NCBI RefSeq assembly: GCF_015352955.1
Contig: NZ_JACYOX010000003.1
Span: 1 to 64,000, forward strand
Length of the DNA: 64,000 bases
From: Noviherbaspirillum soli
GTDB lineage: Bacteria; Pseudomonadota; Gammaproteobacteria; Burkholderiales; Burkholderiaceae_D
Direction: 5' to 3'
Shown here piece by piece: positions 40,632 through 47,951 of the stretch. The notes below the pieces were generated by a model. The model was given only the letters and a program-made list of their open reading frames with translations, was not told the origin of the DNA and ran no database searches. The position numbers were made by a program, and so were the translations under genes. Numbering within the stretch: position 1 is the stretch's first letter; each line of letters begins with the position of its first letter.

Positions 40632-41801
40632 TCACTTGCCGCGTTGGGCCATGGCGCGGTGCGCGGCCCGCAGCTGGGCAAGCGGATAGCGGGTGCCGCG
40701 CCAGGTCACGCCGTCGCGCAGCACGGTCAGGAGGCAGGCGCGCCACCAGATGGCCAGCTCGACGGCCGGCACCAGCGGCGCAAACAGCAGGCAGCGCAGT
40801 GGCCACTTTCTGGCGCGCAGCAAGTCCAGGTACAGCGCCAGTCCGACCGCCACGGTGGCCAGGCTGAGCCACCAGGCCGGTCCGCTGGCGGTGAGCAATG
40901 CCAGCCACGGCCAGACCCGGGTAACGAGCACCAACAGGGTGACCCCAGCCAGCATGCCGAGCCGGTAGTCAAAGCCGGCAAACACATTCTTTTCCAGGCC
41001 ACGCATCAGTTCCGGCGTGCTGCGGTACCACTCGATGAACACCATCTCCTCGCCCGACAGCACATGCTGCACATGGCCGGCGCCCTTGAGCAGACGGCCC
41101 AGTTCCATGTCGTCCAGTACCGCCAGCGGTATCGCGCCATGGCCGCCGACGGCGTCATAGGCCGTGCGCCGCACCAGGTTGAAGCCGCCGATGCCGACAT
41201 GATGGCGCGCCGAGCTGGCGGCTTTCCAGGGACGGAAGCGGGCCATGAAGGCGGCGGCGAAGCTGATCACCATCAGCCGCAGCAGCAGCGGCCGCGCCAC
41301 CAGGTCGAAGAACAGCGTCAGGTGGTCGACCCGCCTGGCTTCGCACCAGGCGACCGCGCGCGCCACTGCGCTCGGCGCAAACACCGCGTCGGCATCGGTA
41401 AAGAGCAGGTAGTCGCCGCTGGCCGCGGCCGCGCCCCGGGCAAGCGCATGGTTCTTGCCCAGCCAGCCGGGCGGCAGTTCGCGCAGGTGAATCGGACGCA
41501 GGCGCGGCTGGCTGGCCGCCAGCCTGTCGATGATCCCGCCGGTGGCATCGGTGGAGCGGTCGTCGATGACGATCACTTCCAGGTCGGGATAATCGATGGC
41601 CAGCAGCGAGCGCAGCGCCGGCTCGATGGTGCCGGCCTCGTTCAGCGCCGGGACGATCAGCGAGACCCGCGGCTGCCGCGCGCCGGCCGGCACGGCGACA
41701 TCCTTCAAATGGGTGATGCGGCGCCAGCCCAGCGCAACATCGACGGACACCGCGGTGACCGCGACGAATGCGGCCAGCGACAGCCAGAGTGCCAGATCCA
41801 T
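40632..41801 (-). CDS. family 2 glycosyltransferase, membrane-bound
   Basis: GT2 enzyme of 389 aa with an N-terminal transmembrane helix, a cytoplasmic catalytic domain and two to three C-terminal helices. Motifs: 'VSLIVPALNEAGTIEPALRS', 'EVIVIDDRSTDATG', 'LLFTDADAVF' (DxD) and 'AVLDDMELGRLLKGAG' (ED). It resembles HpnB/CrtQ-like transferases that act on lipid carriers. AAGG precedes the ATG. Sugar and acceptor are unknown. Confidence 0.85.
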   Translation of the reverse strand: MDLALWLSLAAFVAVTAVSVDVALGWRRITHLKDVAVPAGARQPRVSLIVPALNEAGTIEPALRSLLAIDYPDLEVIVIDDRSTDATGGIIDRLAASQPRLRPIHLRELPPGWLGKNHALARGAAAASGDYLLFTDADAVFAPSAVARAVAWCEARRVDHLTLFFDLVARPLLLRLMVISFAAAFMARFRPWKAASSARHHVGIGGFNLVRRTAYDAVGGHGAIPLAVLDDMELGRLLKGAGHVQHVLSGEEMVFIEWYRSTPELMRGLEKNVFAGFDYRLGMLAGVTLLVLVTRVWPWLALLTASGPAWWLSLATVAVGLALYLDLLRARKWPLRCLLFAPLVPAVELAIWWRACLLTVLRDGVTWRGTRYPLAQLRAAHRAMAQRGK

Positions 41802-41908
41802 GCCTTGCCTTTCGAGCGCTGCGCCGCCGCGATGGCAGGCGCCAGGCAGGCATTCTAGGGCGTCATCAACTGATGGGCCGGGCTGGCCGGCCCGTCAGGT
41901 CGAATCGG

Positions 41909-42196
41909 TTAAATCACCAGGCTGCCGATCGCGTGCTGCAGGTCCAGCGCCGGCCGGCCGGTCCGCCCCGGCTTGCCGCTTGTGGCCTGGTCGCGCTGCG
42001 CGGGCTGGCGTCCGACGGGCACCGCGACGTTGGCGTCCCATAACTGGTCGGCCATGGCGCGCACGTCGCGTGCCTGCCTGCCGACTTCCCTTGCGTTCGG
42101 CGCGCCATAGGCCTTGCAGCGCAGCGCTTCGGCTTCCAGCAGGGTGGCCAGCGTGCAAAGTTGTTCGGCGATATTCCTGCTGCTGATGCTGTTCAT
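41909..42196 (-). CDS. hypothetical protein, 95 aa
   Basis: Small soluble protein beginning 'MNSISSRNIAEQLCTLATLL', predicted mostly helical in the first 60 residues, with a basic disordered tail. AGGAG stands 7 bases before the ATG at 42196, good evidence for translation. No family recognised. The frame extends upstream to 42346 but without a better start. Confidence 0.6.
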   Translation of the reverse strand: MNSISSRNIAEQLCTLATLLEAEALRCKAYGAPNAREVGRQARDVRAMADQLWDANVAVPVGRQPAQRDQATSGKPGRTGRPALDLQHAIGSLVI

Positions 42197-42537
42197 GGTC
42201 TTTCTCCTCAACATGCTGCGTGCGCTGCATGGCGGTGTGCATGCCGGGCGGTGCCTGCTCCACGCTGGTGCGCTTTTCCGCCAGGGCAGCCATGCGGTCC
42301 GAAACAGGCTTGTGCTTGCAATTACCGTGCCTCGCTTGATTGGCATGGATAGTCATGGACCGGCATTCGCTTGCTGTTGCTACCTTAGTTAGCCCTGGAT
42401 GGCTGCCGGGCTTGCTGTCGCAGATCAAATTGCGGATGGGGCCGGGTGCCTCTTGTTGCCCGCATCCGTCACAGCGCGGGAGGAGAAACCATGGGAATGC
42501 CACGCAGGGCGTTGCCAGGAGCCAGCGCCTTCATGGT
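42197..42537. other. intergenic, nothing recognised
   Basis: About 340 bases with no supported gene, repeat or hairpin; it presumably contains the promoter for the minus-strand 95-aa protein. Confidence 0.4.
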
Positions 42538-42867
42538 TCACTGAACCGCCGGCTCCAACACTTTTTTATGCCATGCATTGGCCAGGTCGAGCTGGCGGTT
42601 CAGCAGCCAGTGGAACGTGGCTTCATTGCCGGACAGCGGGCTGTCATGCCGCATCTGCTCAAACACTTCGCCGCTGCGGCAACGCTTGTCCAGAGCCTGC
42701 GTCAACGCCCGTTCCCGCGTTGCAGTGCTGGATCGCTTGTGCTGGGCCCATATCCAGGCGAAGGCGTCGCAGACGCGTTTGGCCGGGATGTCATACAGGC
42801 CGCATTGCCTTGTCAGACAGATATAGAGATCGATCTGGTGGAATGGCCTTCCGGTGAAGGAGCCCAT
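42538..42867 (-). CDS. hypothetical protein, possible remnant
   Basis: Reading frame of about 109 aa with a natural-looking composition ('HQIDLYICLTRQCGLYDIPAKRVCDAFAWIW', given here in part) and a helical C-terminal half. No ribosome binding site is visible and the start is uncertain. The bases just upstream (42870-42975) also look coding in another frame ('EKLTPAMVRELINETDRAG'), so this may be part of one broken gene extending to about 43173. No family recognised. Confidence 0.35.
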   Translation of the reverse strand: MGSFTGRPFHQIDLYICLTRQCGLYDIPAKRVCDAFAWIWAQHKRSSTATRERALTQALDKRCRSGEVFEQMRHDSPLSGNEATFHWLLNRQLDLANAWHKKVLEPAVQ

Positions 42868-42972
42868 GCAGGCGCCATGCAAATTGCCAGGGGCGATGAC
42901 GAGGGCTTGCTCGGCTTGCCGGCACGGTCGGTCTCGTTGATCAGCTCCCTGACCATTGCCGGGGTCAGCTTT

Positions 42973-43173
42973 TCAGCATCGTGAGGTCATTTCTGGCCAC
43001 GCTGGAGAAAAAAGTTGGGCTTGCAGGAAGGTGCTTGTCCGCTTCTGCTCACCTGCCGAGACCATCGGCGCAAGGGTAGCCGTAGCGTCTGGCGGTGGCT
43101 CTGCGCCAGCCGGCGTGTCGATGCGTGGTCTTTGGGATGAGGAATTGCCTGCTGCCTGCAGGGCGCGTTTCAT
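42973..43173 (-). CDS. small hypothetical protein, possible 5' part of a broken gene
   Basis: 66-aa reading frame starting 'MKRALQAAGNSSSQRP', with GGAGAG 4 bases before the ATG. The stretch is polar and Ala/Pro-rich with no recognised fold. A frameshift near 42975 would join it to coding-like sequence further on, so it may be the beginning of a decayed gene. Confidence 0.3.
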   Translation of the reverse strand: MKRALQAAGNSSSQRPRIDTPAGAEPPPDATATLAPMVSAGEQKRTSTFLQAQLFSPAWPEMTSRC

Positions 43174-43341
43174 GAGGCTCTCCGGTAAACACGGGTGGGA
43201 CAGGCCCGGGGCCGGCATGCGTTGAGGCGTCACGGATGCTGAGGTGTCAGCGAGACGGGGCGCTGCGCATTGCGCAACGCCCGGGGCAAAAAGGGCGTTG
43301 CAAGGCTCAGGTCGTGAAGAGAACCGGGAAACCTGGCGCAA

Positions 43342-43962
43342 TCAGACGTTCCTGATCGTCACCAGCTTGGACAAGCCAAGGAAATTCACATTGCTGACAG
43401 ACTGCACTTCCCAGTCGTGGCGCAGGATCTGCTCCTTGTAGCAGAAGTCGGAACGGAAGCCGATGCGGTCGGCCAGCGAGCGCACCGCGCGTTCCAGCAG
43501 CCACCAGAAGCGGCTGCCGCTGAAGTGATTCAGGATCAGGATGGTGCCGCCCTTGCGGCAGACGCGGCGGATCTCTGCCACCAGCTTGTCCGGGTTGGGC
43601 GTCACGGACAGCACGTAGGGCAGGGCCACGCAGTCGAAATAGCCGTCGGGGAAGTCCATGCTCTCGGCATTCATCAGGCTGAGCTGTATGTTGTGCTCGG
43701 CGAGCTGCTCGGCCCGGTAGCGGGCAATGTCGAGCATGTCGCTGGAGACGTCGATGCCGACGATTTCGCTGCTGGCGGGATATTGCGAAAGCGTCAGGCC
43801 GGTGCCGACGCCGACTTCGAGCAGCGAGGCCGGACGGATCGCACAGGCCGCTTCGGCCAGTGCCCGGCGGCCCGGATCGAAGATCGCGCCGAACATGCGG
43901 TCATAGAGCGGAGCGTAAAAACGGTAGGTATTGACGACGTTATCGACGGAAACTTGTTTCAT
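43342..43962 (-). CDS. class I SAM-dependent methyltransferase
   Basis: Methyltransferase of 206 aa resembling bacterial phospholipid N-methyltransferases (PmtA-like). Motif I is 'LLEVGVGTGLTLSQYP', followed by the acidic 'VGIDVSSDML', motif 'FDCVALPYVLSVTPNPDKL' and 'GTILILNHF'. The opening 'VVNTYRFYAPLYDRMFGAIF' is characteristic of that group. It may methylate phosphatidylethanolamine, but a quinone or small-molecule substrate is not excluded. Confidence 0.8.
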   Translation of the reverse strand: MKQVSVDNVVNTYRFYAPLYDRMFGAIFDPGRRALAEAACAIRPASLLEVGVGTGLTLSQYPASSEIVGIDVSSDMLDIARYRAEQLAEHNIQLSLMNAESMDFPDGYFDCVALPYVLSVTPNPDKLVAEIRRVCRKGGTILILNHFSGSRFWWLLERAVRSLADRIGFRSDFCYKEQILRHDWEVQSVSNVNFLGLSKLVTIRNV

Positions 43963-44084
43963 ACGGTTGGCCCAGGATTGTCAAATTGTAATCTGATCGC
44001 CTGCAAATTCAGAAAGTTCGCCGAATTTCGTACAGCCTTGCAAATTTCGCACTTCGGATGAAAAAGTTTGCAATCCCGAGGTGG

Positions 44085-45155
44085 CTAAAGCGCCACTTCG
44101 TCGGTTTTGGCAGGCTTTTCGGTGGCGACCATGGCGTCCACCCGGCCGCCGCGGAGCCACCAGAACAACACGGCCATCATGAAGGGACCGACGAAGAGGC
44201 CCAGCACGCCCATCGTCGACACCCCGCCCAGCAGGCCGAACAGCACTGCCAGGAAAGGCAGTTCGACGCGCCGGCCGATCAGCTTGGGCCTCACGAACTT
44301 GTCGACCAGGAACAGCTCGAACGCGCCCCAGCAGAACAGGCCCAGCGCCGCGCCGGCGTGGCCCTGGCCCAGCAGGAGCAATGACACCAGCGAGAACGAC
44401 AGCGGCGCACCGCCCGGGATCAGCGCCATATAGCCGGTGATCACCGCCAGCAGCACCGGCGCCGGCGCGCCCGCGATGGCGTAGGCGAAACCCAGCACCA
44501 CGCCTTCCAGCAAGGCCACCGAGCACAGGCCGAGCGCGGTGCCCCGTACCGACAGCGGGAACAGGCGGCGCAGCACCGGGTAGTAGCCGGGCGCGATGCG
44601 CACGCCGGCGCGGTCGACGTAGCTGACCACGGTATGTCCCTGCACATAGATCACGAACAGCGTCAGCATGGCCAGGAACAGGTACAGCGCATTGGCCAGG
44701 ATGGTCGGCCCGAGCGTGCTGATGGTGCTGGTCACGTGCGGAATCAGGTCGCCGGCGGTGGTGCGGATCAGGGTGGCCAGGCCGCCCGGCACCGCCAGGT
44801 GTTCCTGCCACCAGGCCAGCACCGGCTTGGCCACGACCGGCAGCTTGGTCAGCCAGGCCGGCGCTGGCACGCCGGTCTGGTTCAGTTGCCCGAGCAGCCG
44901 CTCGACCGTCGACACCTCGTTGCCGAGCGCATTGAACAGGAAGATCGACGGCCCGCTGAAGCTGAGCACCAGCACCGACAGCAGCGTGGTCGCGCTGCCA
45001 AGCGGCGACCAGCCGCGGCGCAGCAGTTTTTCGTGCAAGGGCCAGGTGATCACGGCCAGCAGGAAAGCCCAGGCCAGCGCTCCCAGGAAGTGCCTGAGCA
45101 ACAGCGCCAGCGAGACGATGAACAGAACCGGAATGAAAGCAGAGAGAGGGGGCAT
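44085..45155 (-). CDS. AI-2E family transporter (PerM/YdiK-like)
   Basis: Inner-membrane protein of 356 aa with about seven to eight transmembrane helices in the AI-2E family pattern: paired N-terminal helices, a periplasmic stretch (about 75-150), then 'VLLAVITGYMALIPGGAPLSF' and 'ELFLVDKFVRPKLIGRRVELPFL' near the C-terminus, a family signature. Members export autoinducer-2, Na+/H+ or other small solutes; function here is unproven. Confidence 0.88.
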   Translation of the reverse strand: MPPLSAFIPVLFIVSLALLLRHFLGALAWAFLLAVITWPLHEKLLRRGWSPLGSATTLLSVLVLSFSGPSIFLFNALGNEVSTVERLLGQLNQTGVPAPAWLTKLPVVAKPVLAWWQEHLAVPGGLATLIRTTAGDLIPHVTSTISTLGPTILANALYLFLAMLTLFVIYVQGHTVVSYVDRAGVRIAPGYYPVLRRLFPLSVRGTALGLCSVALLEGVVLGFAYAIAGAPAPVLLAVITGYMALIPGGAPLSFSLVSLLLLGQGHAGAALGLFCWGAFELFLVDKFVRPKLIGRRVELPFLAVLFGLLGGVSTMGVLGLFVGPFMMAVLFWWLRGGRVDAMVATEKPAKTDEVAL

Positions 45156-45256
45156 GACGCAATGGTCGGAGAAAGAATGCGCGCCGTCAATCTCGCGCTG
45201 GGCGGCATGCAGGGACGCAGGCCGGCACTTGCCGGCCGACGCCGCTGGCTGGGCGT

Positions 45257-45655
45257 TTACTCGATCGAAATCAGTTCGACATCGAAGTTGAGCGTGCTGT
45301 TGGGTGGAATGATGCCGGGAATGCCGGCTGCGCCATAGGCGGTGGCGGCCGGGCAGACCAGCTTGGCCTTTTCACCCACATGCAGCTTCTGCACCGCCTG
45401 GGTCCAGCAGGGAATCACGCGCGAAAGCGGAAACCGGGCCGGCTCGCCGCGCTTGTAGGAACTGTCGAATTCGGTGCCGTTTTCCAGCGTGCCGCGATAG
45501 TGGACCTTGACCTGGTCGCTGGCCTTGGGCTGGGCGCCGCTGGTCTTGTTCTGCTTCTGGATGGTGACGCCGGATGGCAGGGTTTCCGTATCGCTGGCGG
45601 CAAAGGCCATCGGAACGATGAGGGCGCTGGAGAGCAGAATGGCGAAAAGTCGCAT
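45257..45655 (-). CDS. FKBP-type peptidyl-prolyl isomerase, periplasmic
   Basis: Isomerase of 132 aa with a signal peptide (about residues 1-19, 'LSSALIVPMAFAA'). The single FKBP domain shows 'VKVHYRGTLENGTEFDSSY', 'FPLSRVIPCWTQAVQKLHVGEKAKLVCP' (in part) and 'AYGAAGIPGIIPPNSTLNFDVELISI'. It catalyses cis-trans isomerisation of prolines during folding of exported proteins. The usual Gly-Trp before the central helix is replaced by Pro-Cys-Trp, a common variant in FklB/Mip-like proteins. Confidence 0.92.
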   Translation of the reverse strand: MRLFAILLSSALIVPMAFAASDTETLPSGVTIQKQNKTSGAQPKASDQVKVHYRGTLENGTEFDSSYKRGEPARFPLSRVIPCWTQAVQKLHVGEKAKLVCPAATAYGAAGIPGIIPPNSTLNFDVELISIE

Positions 45656-45781
45656 GGCATGGTTCTGAGCAAGGAAAGGTGGCGCGTAGTATAGCCTTTC
45701 CGCTGTCTTTTCCAGGCATTTTCAGCCTGTATTCCGCGTGGACTGCCTGCGCGGTCGCGCCAATCGCGGCACCGGCGCCGC

Positions 45782-45943
45782 TTACTGTGCGGGAGCGCTG
45801 ATGCCCACCGGGTCGCGCGCATCCAGGGCCAGCGCCTCCCGGCCATCGTTAGCCACCGTGATGCGTTAGCCGTCCGCTTCCAGACAGGCGCCAATGATGT
45901 CGGCCAGCGCCGTTTCATCATCCGCCACCAGCACATGCGGCAT
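45782..45943 (-). pseudogene. response regulator receiver fragment with internal stop
   Basis: Starting 5 bases after the LOV kinase stop, the sequence reads 'MPHVLVADDETALADIIGAC' then LEADG, a stop (TAA at 45866-45868, codon 26), then 'RITVANDGREALALDARDP' and a second stop. This is the beginning of a CheY-like receiver domain (acidic pair ADDE included) interrupted by a nonsense codon and cut short before the phospho-acceptor Asp. It was probably the partner gene of the kinase. Confidence 0.75.
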
Positions 45944-45947
45944 GCGA

Positions 45948-47690
45948 TCAGCCCTCATGGCGGAAGCCGGGCGTGGCGGGCTGCTTCCCGGGATGCTGCT
46001 TGGCCAGCGCCGCGCGCACGCGTTCGGCGAGTTCGCTGCGGCGGTAGGGCTTGGTCAGGATGTCCTTGCCGAAGGCGCCCGATCCCTGGCGCACCAGTTC
46101 ATCCATGAAGCCGGTGGTCAGCAGCACCGGCAGGTCCGGCTGGCTCTGGCGCACCCGCTCCGCCAGGATCAGGCCGTTCATGCCGCCCGGCATGATCAGG
46201 TCGGTAAACAGCAGGTCCACCCTGCCATGGCGCTCCAGCAGCACCAGGGCTTCCTCGCCGCTGTGCGCCGCCAGCACCCGGTAGCCCAGGCTGCGCAGAT
46301 AGTTGGCGGCGACCTGGCGCACGTCTTCGCTGTCTTCGGCCAGCAGGATGGTCTGCGCCGCCGCTGGCGCTTCGCCCGGGGCGTCCGGCGCCCTGGCGGG
46401 CTGGTCCGGCTGGCTCCCGGCGGCATCGCGCTCGGGAGCCAGCGGAAAGATCATGCGCACCGTGGTGCCCTTGCCCGGCTTGCTGTCGATTTCCAGCCGG
46501 CCATGGGACTGCTGGACAAAGCCATGCACCATGGCCAGGCCGAGGCCGGTTCCCATGCCCTTGGTGGTGAAGAACGGCTCGGTCGCGCGCTGCAGCACCT
46601 CGGCCGGCATGCCTTCGCCCTCGTCGATCACGCACAGCACCACGTAGGGCCCCGGCGGCAGGTGATGCGCCGCGGCCCGGTTGCCCTCGGTCATGATGGC
46701 GGTGGCGATCGTGACCCGGCCGCCGCCGGGCAGCGCGTCGCGCGCATTGATCAGCACGTTCAGCAGCGCCATTTCCATGTGGGTCGGGTCCAGCGTGCAG
46801 GAAGGCAGGCCGGGCTTCAAGTCCAGCCGCAGGTCGATGCTTTCGCCCAGCGTGCGCACCAGCATTTCGCTGAATTCCACCACCAGCGCATTGAGGCTGA
46901 TGCGCTTCGGGTCCAGCCGCTGCTTGCGGGCGAAAGTCAGCAGCTGCTGGGTCAGCCTGCCGCCCTTGGCGGCAGCCAGTTCGGCCTGGTCGATCGCGGT
47001 GCGCAGCGGCGCATTGTCGCCGCAATGCAGGGCCGCCACTTCCAGGTTGCCGGTGATCACCTGCAGCAGGTTGTTGAAGTCGTGCGCCAGGCCGGCCGTG
47101 AGCTGGCCGATGGCTTCCATTTTCTGTGCCTGGCGGAACGACTGTTCGGAGACCCGGCGCCGGGTGATATCCATCTGCGACGCAAAGAAATACAGGATCT
47201 TGCCGTCCCTGTCGAAGATCGGTCCCAGGAATAGCGCATTCCAGAACGGCTTGCCATCCGCCTTGTAATTGAGCAGGTCGACCGCGACGGCACGCTGCTC
47301 GGCAACGGCCTCGCGCACTTCCCGCACCGTGTCGCGATCCGTCTCTGCGCCCTGCAGGAAGCGGCAGTTGCGGCCGAGCACGGCGTCTTCCTCGTAGCCG
47401 GTCATGTCCAGGAATGCCCGGTTGACGAAGACGATGGGATTGTCGTCCTGGTTGGGGTCGGTCACCACCATGGGCATGCGGGTCATTTCCACGGCGGCGA
47501 AGAACACGCTGCTGCGGTCATCGAGGCCAGGCTCGGTGATGTAGCTGGCCTGCCAGTGGCGCATGCCAGGCCTGCCCAGCGGACTGTAGCTGTTGCCTTC
47601 CACCTCGCCGTCGGCCGGCACGCCGGCGCTCTGGCCATTCCCCTGCTCGTCGATCGGTTTACCGTCGTTCCTTATGCTTCCAGTTGCCAT
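45948..47690 (-). CDS. LOV-domain hybrid histidine kinase (blue-light sensor)
   Basis: Cytoplasmic sensor kinase of about 580 aa (start tentative; in-frame ATGs at 47792 and 47831 have no better signals). A PAS/LOV domain carries the flavin motif GRNCRFLQG, with the Cys that forms the photoadduct, preceded by 'FVNRAFLDMTGYEEDAVL'. Next come an H box 'AGLAHDFNNLLQ', N, G1 and G2 boxes ('NVLINARDAL', 'DEGEGMP', 'GTGLGLAMVHGF'), and a C-terminal receiver ('ILLAEDSEDVRQVAANYL', phospho-Asp in 'VDLLFTDLIMPGGMNG', Lys in 'DILTKPY'). It should autophosphorylate in response to blue light and pass phosphate to its own receiver. The following gene is a broken response regulator. Confidence 0.9.
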   Translation of the reverse strand: MATGSIRNDGKPIDEQGNGQSAGVPADGEVEGNSYSPLGRPGMRHWQASYITEPGLDDRSSVFFAAVEMTRMPMVVTDPNQDDNPIVFVNRAFLDMTGYEEDAVLGRNCRFLQGAETDRDTVREVREAVAEQRAVAVDLLNYKADGKPFWNALFLGPIFDRDGKILYFFASQMDITRRRVSEQSFRQAQKMEAIGQLTAGLAHDFNNLLQVITGNLEVAALHCGDNAPLRTAIDQAELAAAKGGRLTQQLLTFARKQRLDPKRISLNALVVEFSEMLVRTLGESIDLRLDLKPGLPSCTLDPTHMEMALLNVLINARDALPGGGRVTIATAIMTEGNRAAAHHLPPGPYVVLCVIDEGEGMPAEVLQRATEPFFTTKGMGTGLGLAMVHGFVQQSHGRLEIDSKPGKGTTVRMIFPLAPERDAAGSQPDQPARAPDAPGEAPAAAQTILLAEDSEDVRQVAANYLRSLGYRVLAAHSGEEALVLLERHGRVDLLFTDLIMPGGMNGLILAERVRQSQPDLPVLLTTGFMDELVRQGSGAFGKDILTKPYRRSELAERVRAALAKQHPGKQPATPGFRHEG

Positions 47691-47951
47691 CGGGTGCTTC
47701 GAAAATGTTTGGCTAGCTTGTACGACACTTTCGCCTGGCAAGTCTTGCCTCGACGCAAAAGACGGGCGGGCAGACCTTAAATTTATTTCCATATTGTAAT
47801 TCTGGCATCTCCGCCGGATGCGCAACATCAACCGACCGTGCTGCCGTCGATTCTGCCTGCGCTACGGTTGAATCCACGCAAGCACAGCCAGCGCCCAGCC
47901 ACTATTCTCAGATTGCACCCGAGATCGCGGGATAGTGATTCAGGAAATGAT

